The notes under the pieces were generated by a model. The model did no database searches, was not told the origin of the DNA, and worked only from the letters and a program-made list of their open reading frames with translations. The translations under genes and the position numbers were made by a program. From a virus, in the IMG/VR virus record IMGVR_UViG_3300023274_000003, positions 1 to 56,391 of that record: a stretch of 56,391 nt of DNA. The stretch is one strand, 5' to 3'. This document shows, piece after piece, positions 28,940 through 36,198 of the stretch; positions within the stretch are counted from its first letter, which is position 1, and each line of letters begins with the position of its first letter.

Positions 28940-29428
28940 CTATTTTAGTTTTTCATTTATTTCAAGTTCTTGATTAAAAAGTAAAAAGTATAGATTCTGA
29001 AAAGAGTGTATGGTATTGATAGGTATTTGCGTATCATTCATATATACTCCCTTTAAGTTTTCACCCTCAAAACGTATGTATAGTTTAAAGCCATCGCCAA
29101 GCCATAATAAGTTATCGGATTTAACTATTCCAACACCCTTTATATATCTTTGTAGCGACTTTTTTGTGATAGGAATATATCCCGCCCACCATTCATATTT
29201 TAAAGGAAACTTCTTTCTATTGACTACATAAAACACAACGCCATTGCCGTTTATTTCGGAAACTTTTATTGCGTCTCCATATTGTGTTTGCAGGATATTC
29301 CCTAATCTTAACTCTTTTATGTCTACATTCATTTCAATAACCAGTCCCTTAAAGGTCAATGCCTTAGCTAACTTGATGTGGTCTTTTATATTCCACTCTT
29401 CATCTTCTTTGCTTAATTGCTTTCTCAT
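28940..29428 (-). CDS. Conserved phage hypothetical, 162 aa
   Basis: The part from residue 33 (MNVDIKELRLGNILQ through YIPITKKSLQRYIKG and TIHSFQNLYFLLFNQELEI) matches a well-known phage protein pattern beginning xxELRLGNxV and ending HxxQNLYFxLxxxEL. The first 32 residues are an extra charged segment, but the ATGA overlap at 29428 supports this start. Function unknown. Confidence 0.65.
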   Translation of the reverse strand: MRKQLSKEDEEWNIKDHIKLAKALTFKGLVIEMNVDIKELRLGNILQTQYGDAIKVSEINGNGVVFYVVNRKKFPLKYEWWAGYIPITKKSLQRYIKGVGIVKSDNLLWLGDGFKLYIRFEGENLKGVYMNDTQIPINTIHSFQNLYFLLFNQELEINEKLK

Positions 29429-29613
29429 ATCTTAAAATAGTCTTTTAACTGTCCATAGGTTACAGGGTCAGCACCCCGACTGCCGTTGTTGTTTACTTTC
29501 TTACCTAAATGTTTACGCACCTGCTTTAGTTTCCTCATGGCCGTACGTGGGGAACATTGAAACACCTCTTGCACGTCTTTTACGGTTGCTATACTTGTGA
29601 TAATTAATGCCAT
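29425..29613 (-). CDS. Small HTH-like protein, 62 aa
   Basis: The product MALIITSIATVKDVQEVF is followed by SPRTAMRKLKQVRKHLGKKV, a helix-turn-helix-like basic segment. A start 7 codons upstream (29634) is possible but is only a few bases after the predicted transcription start. It leads the minus cassette and may regulate it. Confidence 0.6.
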   Translation of the reverse strand: MALIITSIATVKDVQEVFQCSPRTAMRKLKQVRKHLGKKVNNNGSRGADPVTYGQLKDYFKI

Positions 29614-29642
29614 AATGTATATAAATAGTGCCACTCTATAAG

Positions 29643-29650
29643 CAAAGATA
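29643..29650 (-). promoter_or_regulatory. -7 box of the minus cassette promoter
   Basis: On the minus strand TATCTTTG matches the -7 consensus; no clear TTG lies 19-20 bp upstream. It faces into the four-gene cassette 28402-29634. Confidence 0.45.
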
Positions 29651-29701
29651 TAAATATTATTATTTAATATCCTATTTTTATTAGAAAAAATCTCTCACAA
29701 G

Positions 29702-30427
29702 TTGGAAACAGCCACCTTTAAGAACATTGCTACAGAATTATTAGATGAAACAGGCGACGGGCGCACCGTTCGTGCAAGGGTTTCTAAATTCGGCAATATT
29801 GACCACGACGGAGATATGATGATGCCAGGATGCTATAAAAAAAGCATTCAGGAACGAGGGCATGAACTATTCCACCTTTCCAACCACCGGATGCTACCAG
29901 AGTTTGTTCTTTCAAAAGCTACTTTTGAAGAAGATAAAGACGGACTGGTAATGACATCCACCCTTCGCAATACACAGCACGCAGAAGACATATTAGAGGG
30001 GTATAAGACAGGGATATGGAGCCAGCACAGCGTCATGTTTGCTGCCACCAAAGGAGGGTACGAAAAAAAGACTACAACCAAAGGCGAAACCTATAACGAG
30101 TTTACAGAAGTAAAGCTATATGAAGGGTCAACCGTAGTATTAGGTGCTAACCCTGACACCCCTACTTTAGGTCTAAAGTCATTCTTTGAGACTGAATATA
30201 AAAGCGACATCAAAAAAGCCTTTGACCATCTGCGTAAATTAAACACTGCCTTTAGAAAAGGAAAATTCACAGACGAGTTTTTCCCGCTCATAGAAATTCA
30301 AATCAAATTAATAGAATCCTTTATCGAAGAAAGTCAGCAAAAAAGCATTGAGCCGGCACTAGTCACTCAACCGCAAGAGGGCAAAGGTAAGGAACTGTTT
30401 ACACAAATCTTAGCATCATTAAAATAA
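29702..30427 (+). CDS. HK97-type prohead protease
   Basis: The 241-residue protein has an N-terminal RVSKFGNIDHDGDMMMPGCY, a LSNHRMLPEF segment with the candidate catalytic His, IWSQHSVMF with a candidate Ser, and EGSTVVLGANPDTP, all features of the U35/S78 protease family. It processes the capsid precursor during maturation. No ATG is present in frame, so TTG 29702 is the start. It overlaps the capsid gene by one base (TAATG). Confidence 0.9.
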   Translation: METATFKNIATELLDETGDGRTVRARVSKFGNIDHDGDMMMPGCYKKSIQERGHELFHLSNHRMLPEFVLSKATFEEDKDGLVMTSTLRNTQHAEDILEGYKTGIWSQHSVMFAATKGGYEKKTTTKGETYNEFTEVKLYEGSTVVLGANPDTPTLGLKSFFETEYKSDIKKAFDHLRKLNTAFRKGKFTDEFFPLIEIQIKLIESFIEESQQKSIEPALVTQPQEGKGKELFTQILASLK

Positions 30428-31680
30428 TGGAAATACAAGAAGCAAAAACAGAGATTTTAGGAGCGATTGACTCACGCCTCAAACAATACGAGGCACAGGT
30501 GAAAACCGCAGGAGACGCCGCCGCATCCACTACCACAGAATTGAAAAATCTGTCAGATAGGTTTGCTGATATTATCGAGAAGCAAACTAAACTCGACGAG
30601 AATCAAGGGGTATTAATCAAACAAGCAGATGCACTTGAAATGTGGGCAAAACGTCAGAACCAATCGTTCGACCAGCGCATCAAAGGGTTTTACGAAGACC
30701 TCAAAGAAAAAGCAGATGCAGCCTCTGGCGATCTGGCAGCGTTAGGCACCCGTAAAAGTCGCAGTGTTAATTTTGACCTGGAACATGGCCAGGACTATGT
30801 ATCTCAAAAAGCAGTAGGTAATATTACTACTTCTTTGAGTGCTACCGGAACGTTACCTGTTCAAATGGCTCCTAACGTAGTGATGCCGCAAAACAGAAAG
30901 GTACATATCCGTTCGCTGATTCCTTCAACCCCGATGACTGCCGTTAATTACTCTTATCCTAAGTTTACAGATGGAGAGGGAACGCCAGCGATTCAAACGG
31001 AAGGCTCAGCTAAAGCGCAAGGGGATTTAGATGTACAGTACATCACGTTAAATCCTGTGGTGATTGCCTACTGGATGCGTGTATCTGAGCAGATGCTTTC
31101 AGATATTCCGCGTTTACTTTCTGTTATCTCTAACCGTATGGTTGAGCAGTTGTTGAATGTAGAAGATAACGAAATCTTAAACGGCCCGGGCGGTAATAAC
31201 CGATTAAACGGTATTATCACACAAGCGACTGCCTTTGCTCCACAAGGTTCGGCTAATAAATCTAACGCAGACCGTTATAACTACATTCTGAGTGCCTTGT
31301 CTCAATTAGCACAGACTAATTACATGGCTTCAGGTATTGTAGTGAATCCGTACTCATACTACGAATTTATGCAGGTAAAAACAACGACTAACGACTATAC
31401 CGCGCCATTGTCAGGTATTACATGGATTGATAATACCCTTCGTTTAGCGGGTGTTCCTGTTTATCAGACTACCGCAATGGCTCAGAACTCGTTTGTTGTA
31501 GGTGACTGGAATCAGGCGGAGTTCTTAGTAAAAGATGCCATGCAGGTAGACCTTTCCAGAGAAGACAACGACAACTTCACCAAGAACTTAGTAACCGTTC
31601 GTGTAGAAGAAAGAGTTGGTCTGGCTGTTTATTATCCACAAGCATTTCTCTATGGGTCGTTCAACGCCATCTCATCATAA
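30427..31680 (+). CDS. Major capsid protein, HK97 fold
   Basis: The 417-residue protein has an N-terminal coiled-coil scaffolding (delta) region (about residues 1-105) likely removed by the adjacent protease. The body (PVQMAPNVVMPQNRKVHIRS, MRVSEQMLSDIP, NRMVEQLLNVEDNEILNG) follows HK97-fold capsid proteins. Copy number is the highest of all virion proteins. A hairpin follows its stop. Confidence 0.93.
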   Translation: MEIQEAKTEILGAIDSRLKQYEAQVKTAGDAAASTTTELKNLSDRFADIIEKQTKLDENQGVLIKQADALEMWAKRQNQSFDQRIKGFYEDLKEKADAASGDLAALGTRKSRSVNFDLEHGQDYVSQKAVGNITTSLSATGTLPVQMAPNVVMPQNRKVHIRSLIPSTPMTAVNYSYPKFTDGEGTPAIQTEGSAKAQGDLDVQYITLNPVVIAYWMRVSEQMLSDIPRLLSVISNRMVEQLLNVEDNEILNGPGGNNRLNGIITQATAFAPQGSANKSNADRYNYILSALSQLAQTNYMASGIVVNPYSYYEFMQVKTTTNDYTAPLSGITWIDNTLRLAGVPVYQTTAMAQNSFVVGDWNQAEFLVKDAMQVDLSREDNDNFTKNLVTVRVEERVGLAVYYPQAFLYGSFNAISS

Positions 31681-32299
31681 TTCACAAGTCAGGGAGGGGT
31701 TATTCCCTCCCGACTTTATCAGTAAATCAATCGTTCTTAATCTGGACGAAAGAATCGACAGGCTAAGCCAGACTACTGAGGAGTTACAAAAAGTAGGGGT
31801 AAGGTTTGAAAGATTCGCCGCCATTAAGCACGCCGAAGGGTGGAAAGGGTACAACCAGTCTATTCTAGCTATTTTAAATAGAACGGAAGGATGGGGTAAT
31901 ATATTCTTAGTAGAAGACGATTGTAGTTTTATAGGTGACGTAAGCCATGTAAAAAGGGCTGTACGGGAACTGCCTGACAATTGGGACGGGTTATGGCTAG
32001 GGTCGAACTTGCAAGGAGTTCACACCAATAAGCACTCAGCACACCTTTACAAGCTAGAGAACGGATGGAATACACACGCAATTATATTAAGTCCAAAGTT
32101 CCGCAAGTGGTGTTTAGAGAATTATCAGCAGTGGGAAAATATCCCTTTTGATGAGTTTCTAAGGGTTAATCAGCCTAATAAAAACTGTTATGTCGTTTAT
32201 CCGATGGTAGCGATTCAACGGGCATCATATTCTAATATTATCAACGACTTCGCTAATTACGAATCACGGTTCGAGGAAGTCCAACAATTCTTTTTATGA
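31652..32299 (+). CDS. GT25-type glycosyltransferase
   Basis: From ATG 31652 the 215-residue protein has SIVLNLDERIDRL (family N-terminus), FLVEDDCSF with an acidic metal-binding cluster, and HAIILSPKF, typical of glycosyltransferase family 25 (LPS-type beta-galactosyltransferases). It overlaps the capsid gene by 29 nt in another frame. It is next to a GT4 gene, so the pair may glycosylate the capsid or a head decoration, or modify host surface sugars. Substrate unknown. Confidence 0.85.
   Translation: MGRSTPSHHNSQVREGLFPPDFISKSIVLNLDERIDRLSQTTEELQKVGVRFERFAAIKHAEGWKGYNQSILAILNRTEGWGNIFLVEDDCSFIGDVSHVKRAVRELPDNWDGLWLGSNLQGVHTNKHSAHLYKLENGWNTHAIILSPKFRKWCLENYQQWENIPFDEFLRVNQPNKNCYVVYPMVAIQRASYSNIINDFANYESRFEEVQQFFL
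31692..31711 (+). terminator. GC-rich hairpin after the capsid gene
   Basis: GGGAGGG (31692-31698) and CCCTCCC (31705-31711) form a perfect 7-bp stem with a 6-nt loop 12 nt after the capsid stop, inside the glycosyltransferase frame. No T-run follows. It may protect the 3' end of the capsid message or reduce downstream expression. Confidence 0.45.
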
Positions 32300-33264
32300 G
32301 GATACTCTTTCATCTGCACGCTTACCCACCTGAACTATTGGCAGGAGCCGAAACGATGGCCCGCCGGATTGCTAAATTTCTAAAGGGTAAAGGACATGAA
32401 ATAAAGGTGTATTCACAAACAGCCAAAAGCATACAGTTCATTGATGAAATACAGGTAAAGCCTTACGATACAAGCGTAGATGATGATTCAGACTGGCAAT
32501 GGGCTGATTTAGTTATTACTCATTTAGGTGCTACTGCGTATTGTCTGAACAAGTCGAGATTCTGGAAAAAGAAACTGGTGAATCTGATTCATAATTCTTT
32601 TTTTGACCAGTTGACCTGTTGCCGTGTAGCTAATAACTATCTGGTTTATAATTCGCCTTATGTCAAAAGAGAATTAGAATCGCATGGATACACGCACCCC
32701 AATGTTATTTGTATCCCTCCGGTAGACTACAGAGAATATGAAGACGTGCAGATTACAGGTGAGTATATTACGCTTGTAAACCTTAACGAAAATAAAGGAG
32801 GAAAGATATTTATTGAACTGGCTAAAAGATTGCCACAGTACAAGTTTCTAGGCGTAACAGGCGGATATTATGAACAGCACAAACAACAGCTTCCTAACCT
32901 CACTTATATACCACCGCAAGGCGATATTAAGAAGGCATACCAGAAGACAAAACTATTGTTAATGCCTTCCGAATATGAAAGCTGGGGGCAGGTGGCTATC
33001 GAAGCATTAAGTTGTGGTATTCCTGTAATCAGCAGTAAAGCGCAAGGGTTGTGCGAGGCATTAGGGTATGCAGGAATGAATGTAGAGCGAGATAATATGG
33101 ATGGATGGATAGCATCTATCTGCGCTATCATGGAAGACAAAGACAGATACGATAAGTTGTCTTTTTTAGCCAAGAAAAGAGCCAAAGACCTAGACCCTAC
33201 CCCTTATTTAGAAGAGTTAAACAGTTTCTTAGTAGATATAAATCAGCGATTATGGCAACAATAG
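32296..33264 (+). CDS. GT4-type glycosyltransferase
   Basis: The 322-residue protein has a GT-B N-terminus (MRILFHLHAYPPELLAGAET) and the C-terminal donor-binding segment LLMPSEYESWGQVAIEA with the EX7E-like motif and GIPVISSKAQGL. It would transfer a sugar from a nucleotide-sugar donor. It overlaps the GT25 gene by 4 nt. Two transferases placed between capsid and connector genes suggest a virion or receptor target. Confidence 0.9.
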   Translation: MRILFHLHAYPPELLAGAETMARRIAKFLKGKGHEIKVYSQTAKSIQFIDEIQVKPYDTSVDDDSDWQWADLVITHLGATAYCLNKSRFWKKKLVNLIHNSFFDQLTCCRVANNYLVYNSPYVKRELESHGYTHPNVICIPPVDYREYEDVQITGEYITLVNLNENKGGKIFIELAKRLPQYKFLGVTGGYYEQHKQQLPNLTYIPPQGDIKKAYQKTKLLLMPSEYESWGQVAIEALSCGIPVISSKAQGLCEALGYAGMNVERDNMDGWIASICAIMEDKDRYDKLSFLAKKRAKDLDPTPYLEELNSFLVDINQRLWQQ

Positions 33265-33365
33265 AAACGCCCGCAAAGGAAGAGGAAAAACCCCTTAAAA
33301 AGAAAAAGGTAGAATTGGTTAAAACTAAAGAAAGAAAAATCCGTGTTGACAACGAATCTAATTGA
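33252..33365 (+). CDS. Small highly charged protein, 37 aa
   Basis: The ORF MATIETPAKEEEKPLKKKKV continues with a Lys/Glu-rich tail. It overlaps the GT4 stop and the GTG start of the connector gene. Such short charged ORFs may be real small head proteins or remnants; the start overlap favours a gene. Confidence 0.45.
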   Translation: MATIETPAKEEEKPLKKKKVELVKTKERKIRVDNESN

Positions 33366-33888
33366 TGTAAGCATATCCGACGAAGGAAGCGAAGTAGTAG
33401 ATTTAACCTACGTTAAACTCTATTGTCAGATAGATGGTAGTAATCACGATGCGCTTTTAATGACGTTAATTAAATCTGCCCGCCAGGATGTTGAAAAGTA
33501 TGCAGATATATCTATTGTCACTAAGACTATACGGGCCGAATGGACTTCAGTATCTGAATACGCTATTCTACCTAAACCCCGAATTAATGACATTGACTCT
33601 GTTTTTGATAGTCAGGAAAACGAGCTGTTTTTAGATTCAGCTTACCAGATAAGAGGACAGGATAAGAAACGCATTATAGGGGATTTTTCTAATGGATTAG
33701 TAGTGACTTATGGGGCGGGATACGGAACGGACGTGCCGGAAGATTTAAAAATGAGTATCACTAAAAAGGTACTCATGGATTTTGAAGCACGGACAGGGTT
33801 AAGTGTTAGTAACTCACAAAGCCTGTTACTTCCTAATAGCTGGGAGAAAACGGCTATAGCTTACAGACCTACATGGATGATTCTTTAA
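33343..33888 (+). CDS. Head-tail connector protein (gp6-like)
   Basis: The protein of about 180 residues has VDLTYVKLYCQIDGSNHDALL, then LIKSARQDVEKYADI, the N-terminal pattern of the HK97 gp6-like/YqbG family of connectors. No ATG is available; GTG 33343 (or TTG 33346) is the likely start. It forms the ring between portal and head-closure protein. Confidence 0.85.
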   Translation: MLTTNLIDVSISDEGSEVVDLTYVKLYCQIDGSNHDALLMTLIKSARQDVEKYADISIVTKTIRAEWTSVSEYAILPKPRINDIDSVFDSQENELFLDSAYQIRGQDKKRIIGDFSNGLVVTYGAGYGTDVPEDLKMSITKKVLMDFEARTGLSVSNSQSLLLPNSWEKTAIAYRPTWMIL

Positions 33889-34214
33889 GAATAGAAGCAG
33901 GAAAGCTAAGGGAACGAATTAGTTTCTATACTACCGCTGCTACACAGGACGAGGCAGGAGGGTTTCCTGAAAGTACAAAAACGTTTGCTTTTTCAGTGGC
34001 TTGTATGTTAGCACCTAAAATAAGTATGCGAACCTATGAGGGACAGAAAACAGAGTTTACCGAAACATGGGATTTATTGATGAGATATGATAGTAACCTC
34101 GTACCGGATGGACAGATGCTGGCTTTTTTCAGAAACGAGTATTTTAATATACTAGGAATCGAAAATGTATTAACGAGAAATTTGGTCTTAAAAATAAAGA
34201 TAGCCAGGCATTGA
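33873..34214 (+). CDS. Head-closure protein (SPP1 gp16-like)
   Basis: The 113-residue protein has RIEAGKLRERISFYTTAAT, the beta-barrel N-terminus typical of SPP1 gp16-like head-tail adaptors, and a C-terminal FFRNEYFNILGIENV segment. It overlaps both neighbours in the connector block. Confidence 0.85.
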   Translation: MDDSLRIEAGKLRERISFYTTAATQDEAGGFPESTKTFAFSVACMLAPKISMRTYEGQKTEFTETWDLLMRYDSNLVPDGQMLAFFRNEYFNILGIENVLTRNLVLKIKIARH

Positions 34215-34645
34215 AAGCGAAAGTTACAGGGTTGAATACGATTCTAAGGAATATGAAAATCTATTCCGAAAGACTAAAAACGGATTTAATTCAACAGACC
34301 GAAAAGTCAGGCACAAACATTGAAAGGGCGGCTAAAATGCGGGTAATTAAGGACTTTGTATTAAGGCAGTCTATCTTTTCAAGAATGAATTACCAGAAGG
34401 GAGTAGCAGAGGTAGGGGCAACCGCATTTCATGCACCTTATGTAGAGTTTGGAACAGGGCTAAAGGTAAAGGTTCCACAAGGCTATGAAGAATTTGCGAT
34501 GCAGTTCTATGTAAACGGAAAGGGCAGAATGTCGCCACAACCTTATTTAATTCCATCTTTTTTAGAAGAAATGACACACTATAAGTCAAATATTCAAAAA
34601 CTGGTGCAAAAATATAGTGGATTAAAGTCGATTAAACGATTATGA
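34211..34645 (+). CDS. Neck protein, HK97 gp10-like
   Basis: The 144-residue protein has the family pattern of a helical N-terminus with KAAKMRV-type repeat (IERAAKMRVIKDFVLRQSI), ATAFHAPYVEFGTGLKVKV and a SPQPYLIPSF segment near the end. The start is TTG 34211, overlapping the upstream stop. It links the head connector to the tail. Confidence 0.88.
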   Translation: MKAKVTGLNTILRNMKIYSERLKTDLIQQTEKSGTNIERAAKMRVIKDFVLRQSIFSRMNYQKGVAEVGATAFHAPYVEFGTGLKVKVPQGYEEFAMQFYVNGKGRMSPQPYLIPSFLEEMTHYKSNIQKLVQKYSGLKSIKRL

Positions 34646-35061
34646 AAGATACAGGCTTACCAGTCAGAACAGCATACACAACGCTACTAAAAGGCTTAGG
34701 GTTTAACTGTTACGACTATAAAGCCCCTGACAGCGCAACTGTTCCTTATATTATTTTAGGGTCACAGAACCAGCAGCCAGAAGATACTAAAAACAGATTT
34801 GGCTATCGATCAACGATTAATCTGGATTTTGTCATGTCTTTTAAAGACCAGTATGGAGGAAGGAAGCAGCTAGATTTGATGGTTAATACGGTACTTGAGG
34901 CATTAAAGCCAGAGCCTGGACAAGTAGGAATCAGCGTAACAGGGTTTAGTATTTACGGGACGACTATTCCGATGCAGTTTGACTTTCCACCCGAAGTAGA
35001 GAATACACAGACGATTTATAGACGAGTAATTACAATAGAACATTTATTAGAACAACAATAA
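34642..35061 (+). CDS. Tail completion protein (gp17/DUF3168-like)
   Basis: The 139-residue protein contains VPYIILGSQNQQPED, a typical segment of tail terminator/completion proteins, and a C-terminal YRRVITIEHL strand. Position between the neck and tail tube genes supports the call. Confidence 0.82.
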   Translation: MKDTGLPVRTAYTTLLKGLGFNCYDYKAPDSATVPYIILGSQNQQPEDTKNRFGYRSTINLDFVMSFKDQYGGRKQLDLMVNTVLEALKPEPGQVGISVTGFSIYGTTIPMQFDFPPEVENTQTIYRRVITIEHLLEQQ

Positions 35062-35062
35062 G

Positions 35063-35485
35063 ATGGCAAAATCAAACGCTTCCAGTCACAAACTTTCTTT
35101 AATCGAATCTAGTGTTGAGAAACCAGTAGCGGAATTAACCAATATTACATTCGGGGGAAGTACGGACTTAATAGACCTTACCTCTAAGGATAATAACGGA
35201 TTCAGGGATATTTTGCCTGGGTTGCAGTCTTTTACCTTAAATATTGAAGGTTTTGTAGACTTTCAGACCACAGCTAATAGTCGAAATATTGACGATTTAG
35301 TAACGGCTAAGAGAACTAAAGTCCTTGTTACCTTTAAACTAGCCAACAGCACCACAGGCGACACTGTTTATCTGGGGCTGGCGTATGTGACTGCTTTTGA
35401 GATTACCTCAGGCACAGAGACAGGCTTAACTTTTACGGCCACCTTTGAAGTAAAAGGCGATATAACAGTAGGTGCTAATTCATAA
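35063..35485 (+). CDS. Major tail tube protein
   Basis: The 140-residue protein has GFRDILPGLQSFTLNIEGFV and repeated beta strands ending TGLTFTATFEVKGDIT, the phage tail-tube fold (TP901-1 type). It is followed by the tail assembly chaperone and tape measure genes, which is the conserved siphophage order. Confidence 0.9.
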   Translation: MAKSNASSHKLSLIESSVEKPVAELTNITFGGSTDLIDLTSKDNNGFRDILPGLQSFTLNIEGFVDFQTTANSRNIDDLVTAKRTKVLVTFKLANSTTGDTVYLGLAYVTAFEITSGTETGLTFTATFEVKGDITVGANS

Positions 35486-35488
35486 AAT

Positions 35489-35950
35489 ATGAGAGGATAT
35501 TTCGAGATACCAGAAGAGGGTAGGTTTCTGATAGGAACCTACGCTCTAAGAAAATTAACCAAAAACTATAATTGTTCACCTAGCGAACTGTTTAATCTGG
35601 CTAGTGACGGTATAGAGTCGTTAAGCTTTACGGTTCTACTATTAAAGTACAGCAGGGAAAATGCACGTTTGCAGGCTAACGGACAAGAAAACTTTAAAGA
35701 GGTCACAGAAACCGAAATTGAATTTATTCTTGACAAGATAGGCGTAGACGAAGCCATTAACCGCACCATCATTGATGCGTTGTGTCAGTCTATATCCGGC
35801 AAGTCTTTGGCAGAGCTGGAAGAAGAAGGGCGCAAAAAGATGCAAGAGGAGCAGCAGGAAATCGAGGAAGAGGAAAAAAAAATTGGTTCGATTACTGGCG
35901 CGCCATCGAAAAAATCGGATGGCGCAAAGGAATCAGACCTGTCGAACTAG
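35489..35950 (+). CDS. Tail assembly chaperone, short form (gpG-like)
   Basis: The 153-residue 0-frame product has a helical body and a Glu-rich coiled end (EEGRKKMQEEQQEIEEEEKK). It lies between tail tube and tape measure genes. A slippery site at 35875-35881 allows a -1 frameshift to a longer fusion product, as in lambda gpG/gpGT. The chaperone binds the tape measure during tail assembly. Confidence 0.85.
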   Translation: MRGYFEIPEEGRFLIGTYALRKLTKNYNCSPSELFNLASDGIESLSFTVLLLKYSRENARLQANGQENFKEVTETEIEFILDKIGVDEAINRTIIDALCQSISGKSLAELEEEGRKKMQEEQQEIEEEEKKIGSITGAPSKKSDGAKESDLSN

Positions 35951-36198
35951 ATTGCCTGACCCTGTATGACATAGATGTTTTATATGAATGTCAAAGGGAA
36001 GAAGACGAGTTTGTTTCTAAAAATACACGTATAATCGCTTACTATATCGCTTTAGCCAGTGATAAATTCAGAAAGGGATTAAAAGAAACCGACATATTTA
36101 CTTTGCCCTCAGAAATACCTAAGGTACAAAGAATCAAAAAATGGGAAACCGAATACACTGACAGGGTTTTAAGAACCCTTTATTCTCAAAAGAAATAA
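35489..36198 (+). CDS. Tail assembly chaperone, frameshifted long form (gpGT-like)
   Basis: The fusion uses 35489-35881 in frame 0 (131 codons) and then continues at 35881 in the -1 frame with NWFDYWRAIEKIGWRKGIRP to stop at 36196-36198 (105 codons), 236 residues in all. The -1 frame ORF upstream of the site reads as low-sense basic residues, so it is not translated alone. Its stop abuts the tape measure ATG at 36199. Confidence 0.85.
35875..35925 (+). promoter_or_regulatory. Programmed -1 frameshift signal
   Basis: The slippery heptamer A AAA AAA at 35875-35881 lies in a run of nine A. It is followed after 18 nt by a perfect 8-bp hairpin GCGCCATC (35900-35907)/GATGGCGC (35918-35925). The downstream -1 frame is the expected tail-chaperone extension. 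This fits a frameshift regulated by a stimulatory structure. Confidence 0.85.

Noticed and set aside
30427-32299. Programmed frameshift fusing capsid and glycosyltransferase
   Set aside because: The overlap is 29 nt and no slippery heptamer lies near the capsid stop. A separate ATG is available.
35782-36198. Stand-alone gene in the -1 frame after the tail tube
   Set aside because: The first 33 cod­ons read as low-sense basic residues and lie over the chaperone gene. The frame makes sense only as a -1 frameshift extension from 35881.
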